From positions 1 through 37,266 of the forward strand of contig CALXCO010000022.1 of assembly GCA_944386805.1 (NCBI GenBank): a stretch of DNA of 37,266 nucleotides, in the 5' to 3' direction. A program made the position numbers and the translations under genes. The stretch is from an uncultured Clostridia bacterium (GTDB lineage Bacteria; Bacillota; Clostridia; Oscillospirales; Ruminococcaceae). Positions 7,660 to 16,227 of the stretch are shown here, piece by piece. The notes under the pieces were generated by a model that was not told the DNA's origin, ran no database searches, and worked only from the letters and a program-made list of their open reading frames with translations. The first letter of the stretch is position 1. Each line of letters opens with the position of its first letter.

Positions 7660-7992
7660 TCAGATCGCCTGACGATGTGCGTCCGCAAATACACGGTTCA
7701 TACGGTTGTGCATCTCGCGTCTCGCGGCACGCTCGCTGCGAATGTCCGCAACATATCCTGCCAGCCGCTCCAGCAGTGTCTCACGTCCAGAAACAGTATT
7801 CGCATAGTTTCTGTGATCGCACAGCTCAACTGCGCCGGTGTCCTCTGCCAGCATCCGCAGCATTCCGGTTGCATTCAGCTGCATACCTGCCGCAGAAGGA
7901 CGGACTTTTCTTTTCATCTTGCGCTCGGCTGCCTCAACAACCCCTGCATCCTCTGCAAGCATCCGTTCCATTGTATTCATTTCGTATCTCAT
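7660..7992 (-). CDS. Hypothetical 110-aa protein with internal repeat
   Basis: Not recognised. The start ATG at 7992 is chosen because a GGAGGT site lies 6 bases upstream; an in-frame ATG at 8016 lies before that site. The protein is charged, lacks membrane segments and is probably helical. It contains two similar stretches, RMLAEDAGVVE near residue 10 and RMLAEDTGAVE near residue 46, and an Arg-rich C-terminus with the segment RSERAARREMHNRMNR. A single gene between a promoter-like site at 8096-8124 and the bidirectional terminator at 7566-7612 makes it a likely real monocistron. No function can be given. Confidence 0.6.
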   Translation of the reverse strand: MRYEMNTMERMLAEDAGVVEAAERKMKRKVRPSAAGMQLNATGMLRMLAEDTGAVELCDHRNYANTVSGRETLLERLAGYVADIRSERAARREMHNRMNRVFADAHRQAI

Positions 7993-8095
7993 ATCTATAC
8001 CTCCATTACCAGTCAATCTGTAAGTTTTACAGAACAGAAAACCGGCATCTGTTCTCTCTTTTTTTCATCTGATGCCTCTTTTTTTCTGCAATTAT

Positions 8096-8124
8096 ATTGT
8101 ACACCACCTTCCTGTATCTTGCAA
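8096..8124 (-). promoter_or_regulatory. Putative promoter of the 110-aa gene
   Basis: On the - strand TTGCAA (8119-8124) and TACAAT (8096-8101) are 17 bp apart, with a second TATAAT-like string just downstream. The rest of 8017-8304 is AT-rich, and I see no gene or clear terminator in it. Confidence 0.5.
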
Positions 8125-8304
8125 TAGCTTTCAGAAAGATTCTCTCTGTTAGATAATATTCACAAGGCGGTAATTGCAGATTTGTATAATATTTCCAGAA
8201 AGACGCCCGTTTTCAGTAAACACGATTTGCTGACAAGTTTGCAGTTTGAACAAAAATCATTCTGTTCGTCAATTGTTTTTGCATTTTTATCCGGTAAATA
8301 TTCA

Positions 8305-9417
8305 TCACCGCCATCCGCCAAATCCGTCAAACCGCTCAGAAACTGTTTTCAGATATTCCCGAATTTGAATATGCTGGGGGCAGTGACTTTCACAAAGCCC
8401 GCATCTGATGCAGTCTTTCGCCTTGCCGTGACCCTGCGAATAGTTGTAATAATAGACCACCTGCGTCGTCGCGTGCCCTTCCTGCAAAAGCGACAGGTAG
8501 TCCGGAATCGGAATGTCTTTCGGACAGGTGACCGTGCAATACCGACAGCCCGTACACGGAACGGCTATCTCCTTCCGCAGCAGCTCCCCTGCTTTCAGCA
8601 CCGCCTGCATCTCCTGTGCATTCAGCGGCTCTCCGTCGGACAGCGCTCGCATGTTGTCTTCCAGCTGCTCCGCTGTATTCATCCCCGAAAGTACCGCCAG
8701 AATCCCTTCATGGCTCGCCGCAAACCGCAGCGCCCATCCCGCCGGCGTCCAGTCGGGATGCACTGCACGCAGTACCGCTTCGGCATCCGAAGGCAGCCGG
8801 GCAAGTGTCCCGCCTTTGACCGGCTCCATGACAAGGACCGGTTTGCCATGCTTACGGGCAACTTCATAGCACTTGCGGGCCTGTATGCTCTCGTTTTCCC
8901 AATCCAGATAGTTGATTTGCAGCTGGACAACCTCCAGCTCAGGATGCAGCGTCAGAATCTCATCCAACAGCTGGGCATTGTCATGATAGGACATCCCGAT
9001 ATGCCGCACCAGCCCTTTTTCCTTCTGCCGCCGGATAAATTCAAAGCTGTCCAGTTCCTCCGACACACGGTAGTTGACAGCGCCCTGGTTGTGCAGCAGA
9101 TAATAATCAAAATATCCGCATCCCAGCTTCTCCAGCTGCTCGTCAAAGACCTGCTGCTGCTCCTCACGGGTCCGCATAAACTCGTTGGACAGTTTGGTCG
9201 TCAGGATGTAACTCTCCCGCGGATACCGGTCAACCAGTGCCTTACGCAACGCTGTTTCGCTGTTGCCGCCGCAGTATTTGTATGCTGTATCAAAATAGTT
9301 GAACCCTTCTGCCATAAACCGGTCCACCAACTTTTCAAAGGCCGCAATATCTACACTTCCACGGTCCGCCGGGTCGGTCAGCGGCAGCCGCATACATCCA
9401 AATCCGAGTTTCTTCAT
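8305..9417 (-). CDS. Aldo/keto reductase with C-terminal 4Fe-4S dicluster domain
   Basis: 370-aa protein. Residues 1 to about 275 form the aldo/keto reductase barrel with the catalytic set D43, Y48 (FDTAYKY), K75 (TTK) and H109 (LLHN). The C-terminus adds two cluster motifs, CTGCRYCTVTCP and CIRCGLCESHCP, as in the ferredoxin-fused AKR group common in anaerobes. It probably reduces aldehydes, ketones or quinones with NAD(P)H or ferredoxin; the substrate is unknown. The ATG at 9417 follows GGGAGG with 8-base spacing. The promoter has the 19-bp spacer and central palindrome of MerR-family control (9466-9496), which suggests induction by an electrophile or metal through a regulator encoded elsewhere. 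It stands alone as a transcription unit. Confidence 0.9.
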   Translation of the reverse strand: MKKLGFGCMRLPLTDPADRGSVDIAAFEKLVDRFMAEGFNYFDTAYKYCGGNSETALRKALVDRYPRESYILTTKLSNEFMRTREEQQQVFDEQLEKLGCGYFDYYLLHNQGAVNYRVSEELDSFEFIRRQKEKGLVRHIGMSYHDNAQLLDEILTLHPELEVVQLQINYLDWENESIQARKCYEVARKHGKPVLVMEPVKGGTLARLPSDAEAVLRAVHPDWTPAGWALRFAASHEGILAVLSGMNTAEQLEDNMRALSDGEPLNAQEMQAVLKAGELLRKEIAVPCTGCRYCTVTCPKDIPIPDYLSLLQEGHATTQVVYYYNYSQGHGKAKDCIRCGLCESHCPQHIQIREYLKTVSERFDGFGGWR

Positions 9418-9465
9418 TCAAATAACCTCCCTGTCTGTCATACGGTGTTTTGTGTTTCTGTATAC

Positions 9466-9496
9466 AGGATAACCTATGGAGTATACTCCAGGTCAA
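9466..9496 (-). promoter_or_regulatory. MerR-type promoter/operator of the aldo/keto reductase gene
   Basis: On the - strand, -35 TTGACC (9491-9496) and -10 TATCCT (9466-9471) are separated by 19 bp rather than 17. The spacer holds the perfect 14-bp palindrome TGGAGTATACTCCA (9477-9490). This long-spacer, dyad-in-spacer layout is the hallmark of MerR-family activated promoters. Confidence 0.8.
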
Positions 9497-9580
9497 GGGG
9501 TTTAAAACAGTTTCTCCCTTCTGCACATCTGTGTACCACTCCTGGAGCTGGCTCCAGTCTACCTTTCTGACAAAAGAAAT

Positions 9581-9608
9581 GCGCCCGGCTGCTCTCACAG
9601 CCGGGCGC
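9581..9608 (-). terminator. Terminator of the LCP gene
   Basis: A 10-bp stem, GCGCCCGGCT pairing with AGCCGGGCGC, lies 21 bases past the LCP stop codon. On the - strand it is followed by ATTTCTTTTG, a modest T-rich tail. A smaller hairpin (9541-9557) follows. Confidence 0.7.
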
Positions 9609-9628
9609 TATGCCTGTCCAGTATTCGC

Positions 9629-11092
9629 TTAATTCAATTCACCGTTGGAACGACGGTCAGAATCGGTCGTCGGGTCAATCCCGTTGTAAATAAAATCGTG
9701 CAGCGCTGCCCGTGTCGAGTCCATATCGACATAAATGCAGGCCGCGTTCCCGACATAGTAGCTGTCGCTGATGATGTCCTCGTTCAGCGGGAACCGCGTC
9801 GACTCCAGCTCCAGCCCGTGCAGCAGCACCGGCATCAGTGACATCAGATCACTTTGTGAAAGCGATGTCTCGACTACGTCTTCCGCTGTCATCAATGTCT
9901 GCGGGATTTTCTGCGGATGGGTCAGCAGCTGGTTGAACAGCGAGGTCAACACAATCCGCTGACGGGATGTCCGCTGGTAATCGGCGTTGCCGACATGACG
10001 GATACGCGCATACGCGACTGCCTGGGTGCCAGACAAACGCTGCTTTCCGGCGGATTCGATGTAGTCTTCCTCCATCCCGCAGGCGTCCCACTGCTCCCAG
10101 ATCGAGCCATTGGCCGACACCCGCTCCTCTTCGCTGATGTCCACCGTCACGCCGCCCGCTGCGTCGATAATCTCCGCCATTCCTTTAAAAGTGACGGTCG
10201 CGTACTCCCGGATATCGGTGCCAAAGTTCGCATTGATCGTCTGGACTGCCAGTTCTGCGCCGCCATAAGCATAACTTTCGGTCAGCTTCATATCTCCATA
10301 CCCCGGAACCGATACCAGCGTGTCACGCATCAGCGTAGACAGCGTCATCCGCCCGGTTTCGGTATTTACCGACAGAATCATGATCGCGTCCGAACGGGCG
10401 TTCTCTGAGTAGTCCCGCGCGTCAACGCCAAACAACGCAATATTGATAACGCCGGAGTCGGACGCGTCAGCTGTGATGCCGAGGTCGGCATCCGAGGTCG
10501 GGAAGTCGACCGGGTCCAGCCGTAAAAACAAGAATCCGATAAATCCGATCAGTGCAATAATCAGCAGCACAATCAGCTGCACCAGCAGCTTCAGTAAACA
10601 TCCGCGTTTTTTCTTCTTGCGTGGCGGCGGGTCGGAATACCCATCTCCCCCATGCTTTTTGCGCTTTTTAAACGGTGCATGCTGTTCCATCTGTTCCGGC
10701 TCCTGCCCGACACTGTCGTCGTATCCATCGTCATAGCCGCCGTCCTGATAACCGTCATCGTACCCATACCCATCGTCGTAACCGTCGCTGTAGCCGTCGC
10801 CGCCGTTATCATAGCCGTAGCCATCATCCTGATTCCCGTAGCTGTTGTCATAGCCATCGTCATAACCGTCATCGTAGCCGCCGGTATAACCGCCATTATC
10901 CTGATAACCGTCGTCATAACCTCTGCCATAACCGTCATTGTAGCTGTCCTGATAGCCGTTGTCCCCGTAATCGGGCTGTTCCCGGTAAACCTCTCCGTCC
11001 TGCGGAGTGCCGAAGTCGTCGTCATATTCGACGGTAAAATCGTCGGGAACACCGTCCGGCTCCCTCGCTGAACGGTCATTCTTCCATTTCAT
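9629..11092 (-). CDS. LytR-CpsA-Psr (LCP) family cell-wall glycopolymer ligase
   Basis: 487-aa type II membrane protein from the ATG at 11092. A TTG upstream at 11125 is ruled out because it lies at or before the predicted transcription start. Residues 1 to about 130 are cytoplasmic and extremely rich in Tyr, Asp and Gly (repeats such as GYDDGY). Basic clusters FKKRKK and RKKKKRG precede one membrane helix (about 165-190). The outer LCP domain starts near 217 with NIALFGVDARD, then ARSDAIMILS and GGAELAVQTINANFG. LCP enzymes transfer undecaprenyl-linked polymers such as teichoic acids or capsule to peptidoglycan. The Tyr-rich tail is odd and could be a phosphorylation target or an assembly region; that is speculation. 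It has its own promoter overlapping the end of the upstream gene. Confidence 0.9.
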   Translation of the reverse strand: MKWKNDRSAREPDGVPDDFTVEYDDDFGTPQDGEVYREQPDYGDNGYQDSYNDGYGRGYDDGYQDNGGYTGGYDDGYDDGYDNSYGNQDDGYGYDNGGDGYSDGYDDGYGYDDGYQDGGYDDGYDDSVGQEPEQMEQHAPFKKRKKHGGDGYSDPPPRKKKKRGCLLKLLVQLIVLLIIALIGFIGFLFLRLDPVDFPTSDADLGITADASDSGVINIALFGVDARDYSENARSDAIMILSVNTETGRMTLSTLMRDTLVSVPGYGDMKLTESYAYGGAELAVQTINANFGTDIREYATVTFKGMAEIIDAAGGVTVDISEEERVSANGSIWEQWDACGMEEDYIESAGKQRLSGTQAVAYARIRHVGNADYQRTSRQRIVLTSLFNQLLTHPQKIPQTLMTAEDVVETSLSQSDLMSLMPVLLHGLELESTRFPLNEDIISDSYYVGNAACIYVDMDSTRAALHDFIYNGIDPTTDSDRRSNGELN

Positions 11093-11126
11093 CTTGTCAC
11101 ATTTCCCCTTTACTTTCGCTTTCAAA

Positions 11127-11154
11127 AGTATAGCACATCCGGTGATATTGTCAA
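11127..11154 (-). promoter_or_regulatory. Promoter of the LCP gene
   Basis: On the - strand TTGACA (11149-11154) and TATACT (11127-11132) are 16 bp apart. Transcription would begin near 11120, which supports the ATG at 11092 as the LCP start. Confidence 0.8.
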
Positions 11155-12218
11155 GAAACAGGCTGTAAATTATCCAGTCCCCGCTCCTCCATGCTGCGCA
11201 GGTGGGAAATGCGCTGCCAGATGATTTGCAGCCAGCCTTCCACCGCCTTCATATCCCCGCGTTCAAACGCCTTTTGCAGGCTGTTTTCGCTCCATACGAT
11301 GTCCATGCTCCAAAATGCGGCGATCAGTGCGTATAAATACGGGAACATCTGCCGCTGAAAACCGGTAAACGGACGAATCGACTGGTACCCTCTCAGAAAT
11401 GCGGGCAAAATCAGTTCTTCGCTCCTGCCGGCATACCCGTCCGGATAGTCCATCAGCCGTGCTTCAAAAATTGCCTGCATCACTGCGTCACAGTACAGGT
11501 TGTTGTCGCCGCTGCGGTTGAAGTCAAACAGCCCGATCTCGCCGTCCGCATTCTGATATAGATTGCAGTCGCTGATATCCCCCTGCACCGCGTAACGCGG
11601 CTCTGAACCGAGCGGTGACAGGATTTCCATATATTCCTGATACTTCCCGATAATCTGATCGGCCAGAATACGGGCGTCACCCTCCAGTTTGGAGGCAATC
11701 TCCGCAAATTCGGGATAAAACAGCAGGTCATTGCGTTTAAACGGGTCAAAAATTACATCGTTGTCGACATGGGCATTACATTCCTCGGCGATATTGTGGG
11801 TGCGCGCCAGAAGTGCCCCGGTCTTTTCGGCAATCGGCAGGTCGACAACCCTGACCTCCCCTTCTGCAAACTCCTCGACCGTTACAATCACCTGATACCC
11901 GCCGATCGTGTACCATCTGGCAAACGACTGCCCAGATTGATACTGGACCGGTGTCAGAATCCTCCTGTCGTGCAGCAGCTGTGCAAACCTGCACTGGCTC
12001 TCCAGCAGCTCCAGACTGACGTCCTTCTCGTTTTTGAACCGGACCACAACCGAGCTTCCATCCGCCAGAAATACCCGGATAATCAGCCGCACCTCTCTGG
12101 AAGACGGGTCGTCCCGCTCATAATGATACCGCTGCAATTCCTCGAAATGGTCAATATGGGACAAAATTTGATAATCTCTGAAAATGGACTGGATATCCGA
12201 ACATATTACTTCAAACAT
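11151..12218 (-). CDS. APH-fold phosphotransferase family protein
   Basis: 355-aa protein of the aminoglycoside phosphotransferase/choline kinase-like superfamily. The catalytic loop reads QGDISDCN with D214 and N219, and the metal-binding Asp is D232 in GLFDFNRSGD. The His that usually precedes the catalytic GD is Gln. An ATP-lobe candidate is the beta-strand stretch EVRLIIRVFLADGSSVVVRF (42-61). The ATG at 12218 follows GGAGG with 8-base spacing; in-frame codons farther upstream lie before this site. It probably phosphorylates a small molecule or a sugar/amino alcohol, but the substrate cannot be read. Clinical aminoglycoside resistance should not be assumed. It has a promoter at 12262-12290 and stands between pheT and the LCP gene. 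Confidence 0.75.
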   Translation of the reverse strand: MFEVICSDIQSIFRDYQILSHIDHFEELQRYHYERDDPSSREVRLIIRVFLADGSSVVVRFKNEKDVSLELLESQCRFAQLLHDRRILTPVQYQSGQSFARWYTIGGYQVIVTVEEFAEGEVRVVDLPIAEKTGALLARTHNIAEECNAHVDNDVIFDPFKRNDLLFYPEFAEIASKLEGDARILADQIIGKYQEYMEILSPLGSEPRYAVQGDISDCNLYQNADGEIGLFDFNRSGDNNLYCDAVMQAIFEARLMDYPDGYAGRSEELILPAFLRGYQSIRPFTGFQRQMFPYLYALIAAFWSMDIVWSENSLQKAFERGDMKAVEGWLQIIWQRISHLRSMEERGLDNLQPVS

Positions 12219-12261
12219 CGCGTATACCTCCGGATGATGCGGAAAAATGTCTGTCTGTATC

Positions 12262-12290
12262 ATTATACTGTGCGGCGTGGCTTTTTGCAA
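12262..12290 (-). promoter_or_regulatory. Promoter of the phosphotransferase gene
   Basis: On the - strand TTGCAA (12285-12290) and TATAAT (12262-12267) are spaced 17 bp, just after the pheT terminator and about 45 bp before the gene. Confidence 0.75.
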
Positions 12291-12293
12291 GAC

Positions 12294-12337
12294 AAAAAAA
12301 CAGAAGCTGTCCTGCCGGATGACAGGACAGCTTCCGC
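12294..12337 (-). terminator. Terminator of pheST
   Basis: A hairpin with arms GAAGCTGTCCTG and CAGGACAGCTTC, followed on the - strand by a run of seven T, lies about 15 bases after the pheT stop. Confidence 0.9.
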
Positions 12338-12351
12338 TTGTACCAAATATA

Positions 12352-14751
12352 TCAGCTTCTCATCGAGACTCCAATCTCTTCGAGTGCTTTGAGGACCTTC
12401 GCCATCACCTTGTCGCATTCCTCAACCGTCAGGGTACGGTCGGGAGCACGCAGCGTCAGCGAATAGGATACGCTCTTCTTGCCTTCGGGAACCTGGGGAC
12501 CCTGGTATACGTCAAACAGCTTGACGCTCTCCAGCACCTTGCCTGCGCCCTTTCTGATCGCTGCTTCGATGTCCGCAACAGCGACCCCGGCATCCGCCAG
12601 CATCGACAAGTCACGTACCGATGCAGGATGACGCGGCAGCGGCTGATAGAAGGTGCGCTGGCCTTCCAGTGCCGTATACAGCGTTTCCAGACGGATTTCT
12701 GCAAGGTATACACGGCCTTCGATGCCGAACTTCTCGGCAGTCAGCGGGTGCATCTCACCCAGTACGCCGATTCTCTCGCCATTGTAGACGATCTCGGCCT
12801 GACGTCCGGGATGCAGGTAGCTTTCGGCGCTCCGGCGGTAGGAAACTTCCATCCGGCAGCGGGCAAACAGCATCTCAATAATCCCTTTCAGCGTGAAGAA
12901 GCTCTCATGCTCTCCATAAAGGCCGAGCGACAGGGCGGGCAGTTCCTCCGGCTGTTCGGTCAGCGGCAGAGATTTCGGGATAAACAGCTTGCCGACTTCG
13001 AAGAACCGGCCAGCGGCGTTTTTCCGGGAAATATTGGTCGCAAGAACGGTCGCCATGCTGGAAATCAGCTGGGTACGCATGACCGCGTACTCCTCGCCCA
13101 AGGGGTTCAGCAGCGAAACAACTTTGCGGCGGCTGTCATCTTCTGCCAGTCCCAGTTGGTCGCATGCTTTGGAGCTGATGAAGGAATAGGTCGTGATTTC
13201 CCGCATCGAAGCCCCAACCAGCAGTTCTTTGATGGTATCAGCTGCAATCCGTTCGGGCAGTTTGCGTCCGCGGACAATCACGCCGTCAATCGGGGTCGAA
13301 ACGATATGCTCATAGCCGTAAATCCGCATGACTTCCTCGGCCAGGTCGGCGCGACTCTCGACGTCGTCACGGTAGGACGGGACGGTGACCGACAGGCTGT
13401 TGCCATCTTCACCCAGCGTGCAGGTCAGGTTCAGGCTGTTCAGAATCGATACAACCGTTTCGGTCGGAACCTCAACGCCCAGCAGTGCCAGAATGTCCTG
13501 AACGGTGGTATGAATCACCCGCTGTTCGGGAAGCTGTTCGTGAACATCAATGACGCCGTCGACGATGTCGCCGCAGTCCAGTTCGTTAATCAGCTGGAGT
13601 GCTCTATCCATCGCATAGGTGCAGCCCATCACGTCGGTGCCCTTCTCAAAACGGGCGCTCGATTCGGTCCGCATGCCCAGTGCACGGGCAGTGCGGCGGA
13701 TGTTGTCCCGGCGGAATTTCGCCGTCTCAAACAGCAGTTCGGTTGTATCCGGCTCGATCTCGGAATGCAGGCTGCCCATGACACCCGCCAGGCAGGAAGG
13801 GCTTTCGGCATCGGCGATGACCAGCATTTCCGGGTTCAGGATGTGTTCTTTGTCGTCCAACGTCTTCATCGGCTCATTTTCATGGGCACGGCGGACGATA
13901 ATCTGGTTGCCGCGGACATAGCGCAGATCGTATGCGTGCATCGGCTGGCCGGTCTCCAGCATGACAAAGTTGGTGATGTCGACGATGTTGTTGATGCTGC
14001 GGACACCTGCACTTCTCAGGCATTCTCTCATCCATTCGGGAGAGGGGCCAATCCGCAGGTTTTTGACGACACGGCCGACGTAACGCGGGCAGAGGTCGTA
14101 ATCCTCAACCTTAATCGAAATATAATCATGCACATCGCCGCCGCTGGTCTTGTAGCTGACATCGGGACCGTGGAACTCTTTGCCCAGTACGACCGCGACT
14201 TCGCGCGCAATGCCGATCACCGAGTTGCAGTCGGGACGGTTGGACAGAATCGAAAAGTCAATCAGCACGTCATTCAGCCCCAGCACTTCCCGCATATCGG
14301 TGCCCGGTTTCCAGTTGCCTTCCAGAATCAGAATGCCGTGAACTTCTGCGCCCGGATAGTCCCCTTCCTTCAGGCAAAGCTCTTCGCCCGAACACATCAT
14401 GCCGTTGGAGGGCAGGCCGCGCAGCTTGCCCCGCTTGATATGCACGCCGTTCGGGAGGTGGGAGTCGTGCAGTGCGCAAGGAACCAATGCACCTTCAAAT
14501 ACATTCTGTGCACCGGTGATAATCTGGATATCCTCGTCCCCGCCGACGTCGATCTGGCAGACCCAGAGCTTGTCTGCGTCGGGATGGTGCTCCATCTTCA
14601 TAACCTGGCCGACGACAACATTGTCCATCGTCGCGGAAAGGTCGGTCATCTCCTCGACCTCAAACCCGCTCATCGTCATTTTATCACAAAGGACTTCCGG
14701 CGCTACATCAATATCGACATAGCGTTTCAGCCAATTCAGAGATACTTTCAT
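12352..14751 (-). CDS. pheT: Phenylalanyl-tRNA synthetase beta subunit
   Basis: 799 aa, the normal bacterial length. The start MKVSLNWLKRYVDID is typical. It is followed by a tRNA-binding EMAP-like domain (about 40-150, containing VVGQVMKMEHHPDADKLWVCQIDVG in part), B3/B4 editing and B5 regions (GRKLPERI, YGYEHIVSTP), and a C-terminal ferredoxin-fold anticodon-binding domain with PRHPASVRDLSML near residue 700. With PheS it forms the cytosolic alpha2beta2 enzyme charging tRNA-Phe; the beta subunit edits Tyr-tRNA-Phe. It lies 25 bases downstream of pheS and shares its T-box-controlled transcript. Confidence 0.97.
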   Translation of the reverse strand: MKVSLNWLKRYVDIDVAPEVLCDKMTMSGFEVEEMTDLSATMDNVVVGQVMKMEHHPDADKLWVCQIDVGGDEDIQIITGAQNVFEGALVPCALHDSHLPNGVHIKRGKLRGLPSNGMMCSGEELCLKEGDYPGAEVHGILILEGNWKPGTDMREVLGLNDVLIDFSILSNRPDCNSVIGIAREVAVVLGKEFHGPDVSYKTSGGDVHDYISIKVEDYDLCPRYVGRVVKNLRIGPSPEWMRECLRSAGVRSINNIVDITNFVMLETGQPMHAYDLRYVRGNQIIVRRAHENEPMKTLDDKEHILNPEMLVIADAESPSCLAGVMGSLHSEIEPDTTELLFETAKFRRDNIRRTARALGMRTESSARFEKGTDVMGCTYAMDRALQLINELDCGDIVDGVIDVHEQLPEQRVIHTTVQDILALLGVEVPTETVVSILNSLNLTCTLGEDGNSLSVTVPSYRDDVESRADLAEEVMRIYGYEHIVSTPIDGVIVRGRKLPERIAADTIKELLVGASMREITTYSFISSKACDQLGLAEDDSRRKVVSLLNPLGEEYAVMRTQLISSMATVLATNISRKNAAGRFFEVGKLFIPKSLPLTEQPEELPALSLGLYGEHESFFTLKGIIEMLFARCRMEVSYRRSAESYLHPGRQAEIVYNGERIGVLGEMHPLTAEKFGIEGRVYLAEIRLETLYTALEGQRTFYQPLPRHPASVRDLSMLADAGVAVADIEAAIRKGAGKVLESVKLFDVYQGPQVPEGKKSVSYSLTLRAPDRTLTVEECDKVMAKVLKALEEIGVSMRS

Positions 14752-14776
14752 TTTACTTGCCTTCCTTTCCTATTGC

Positions 14777-15811
14777 TTACCGTCCCTGGAACTGATCGAG
14801 GAAACGCTGGTCGTTCTCGAACAACAGCCGGATATCACTGATCTTGTAACGGGTCGTGGTCAGACGGTCAAGGCCGATGCCAAAGGCAAAGCCGGAATAA
14901 ACGTCCGGGTCAATCCCACAGCCGCGCAGGACGTTCGGATGGACCATGCCGGCACCCAAAATCTCAATCCAGCCGGTGCCCTTACAGATACGGCAGCCTT
15001 TGCCGCCGCATTCGGAGCAGGAAACATCGACTTCGACCGACGGCTCGGTGAACGGGAAGAAGGAAGGACGGAAACGGACCTTGGTTTCAGGACCGTAGAT
15101 CTCATGCGCAAACTGCTCCAGGCAGCCTTTCAGGTCACACATCGTGATTCCCTTGTCGACAACCAGACCTTCCATCTGATGGAAGACGGGAGAATGGGTC
15201 GCGTCGACCTCGTCGGCACGGTATACACGGCCAGGGCAGACGATGCGAATCGGAGGGGTACGTTTTTCCATGACACGTGCCTGCGCCGCAGAAGTCTGGG
15301 TACGGAGCAGCAGGTTGTCCCCAAGGTAGAAGGTGTCCTGCATGTCACGGGCAGGATGGTCTTTCGGAACGTTGAGTGCCTCGAAGCAGTAGTAGTCGGT
15401 CTCGACTTCGGGACCGTCGACAATGTCAAATCCCATCGACTGGAAGATGTCGATCAGCTCATTCTGGACGATCGACAGCGGATGCAGGCCGCCCAGCGGT
15501 TTGCTCTCGCCGGGGAGGGTGACGTCGACCGTCTCTTTGGCCAGACGGAGCGCCATCTCCTTTTCCTTTAATGTCTCCAGGCTCTTCTGGACAGCTGCTT
15601 CCAGCGTCTGGCGGACTTCGTTTGCGATCTGGCCGATGACCGGGCGCTCTTCGGCAGAAAGCTTGCCCATCTGCTTCAAAATCGCGGTCAGCTCACCCTT
15701 TTTTCCGAGGTAACGGACACGAATATTGTCCAGTTCTTTGGCGTCGGCGAAGTTTTCCAGTTCGCGCAGCCCATTTTGTTTAATCTCTTCCAACTGTTCT
15801 CGAATGGACAT
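14777..15811 (-). CDS. pheS: Phenylalanyl-tRNA synthetase alpha subunit
   Basis: 344-aa catalytic subunit. The N-terminal coiled coil (about 1-85) is followed by the class II core: a motif 2 region with FHQMEGLVVD, a segment FRPSFFPFTEPSVEVDV, and a motif 3 region GFAFGIGLDRL near the end. A CSECGGKGCRICKGTGW cysteine-rich insert, common in Firmicute PheS, is present. The ATG at 15811 follows an AAAGGA site with spacing of 9; in-frame codons upstream lie in the leader. Expression is predicted to depend on the charging of tRNA-Phe through the T-box leader. Confidence 0.97.
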   Translation of the reverse strand: MSIREQLEEIKQNGLRELENFADAKELDNIRVRYLGKKGELTAILKQMGKLSAEERPVIGQIANEVRQTLEAAVQKSLETLKEKEMALRLAKETVDVTLPGESKPLGGLHPLSIVQNELIDIFQSMGFDIVDGPEVETDYYCFEALNVPKDHPARDMQDTFYLGDNLLLRTQTSAAQARVMEKRTPPIRIVCPGRVYRADEVDATHSPVFHQMEGLVVDKGITMCDLKGCLEQFAHEIYGPETKVRFRPSFFPFTEPSVEVDVSCSECGGKGCRICKGTGWIEILGAGMVHPNVLRGCGIDPDVYSGFAFGIGLDRLTTTRYKISDIRLLFENDQRFLDQFQGR

Positions 15812-15875
15812 TGGTTGACTCAATCCTTTCAGCGGCGGTTCTCCCGCACAGATTATTTTTTCACAGGGGAAAGGC

Positions 15876-16150
15876 AATAAAAAAGCCCTCGTCCCCTGAC
15901 TTCAGGGACGAAGGCATAACGCTTCCGTGGTACCACCCAGCTTCGGCACCTGTAAACCAGATACCGCACTTTTCTCCGTGTAACGGCGGCGCCGTCACCC
16001 CCTACTGGAAAACTTTCAGGGATGCCGCTCGCAGGCGAATTTCCGCTCATTTTTCATCGGCAGGCAGGGCTTTCAGCCGGTGACCCCGCTTCTCTGATGC
16101 GTAAAAAATGGCTATCGGGACTTTATCTCCCATACCTGGTCAGGGCGTTT
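15876..16150 (-). promoter_or_regulatory. T-box riboswitch (tRNA-Phe) upstream of pheST
   Basis: On the - strand the leader contains the T-box antiterminator sequence GGGTGGTACCACGG (15925-15938). A terminator follows, with arms pairing GCCTTCGTCCCTGA with TCAGGGGACGAGGGC and then a T-run (15876-15915). The upstream part folds as a long stem I. A TTC at 16037-16039, in the context GGAAATTCGCC, is my candidate Phe specifier codon. Uncharged tRNA-Phe should stabilise the antiterminator and allow pheST transcription. Confidence 0.92.
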
Positions 16151-16159
16151 ACGAGTTTT

Positions 16160-16187
16160 AGTATACCACGTTTGCAAAATTTGTCAA
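16160..16187 (-). promoter_or_regulatory. Promoter of the pheST T-box transcript
   Basis: On the - strand a consensus TTGACA (16182-16187) and TATACT (16160-16165) are 16 bp apart. The strength suits a leader controlled at termination rather than initiation. Confidence 0.85.
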
Positions 16188-16227
16188 GTGGCGTGACACA
16201 GTAAATGACAGCATTTTACCTCAGTTT

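Noticed and set aside
7531-8127. 198-codon + strand frame
   Set aside because: It runs through two terminators and opposite the 110-aa gene; Cys/His/Leu-rich nonsense composition.
10660-11080. Short-period repeat in the LCP gene as a CRISPR-like or satellite array
   Set aside because: The period is that of Gly-Tyr-Asp codons in a continuous reading frame; there are no constant repeats with unique spacers.
12247-14841. 864-codon + strand frame opposite pheT
   Set aside because: It is antisense to pheT throughout and has no recognisable domain or ribosome site.
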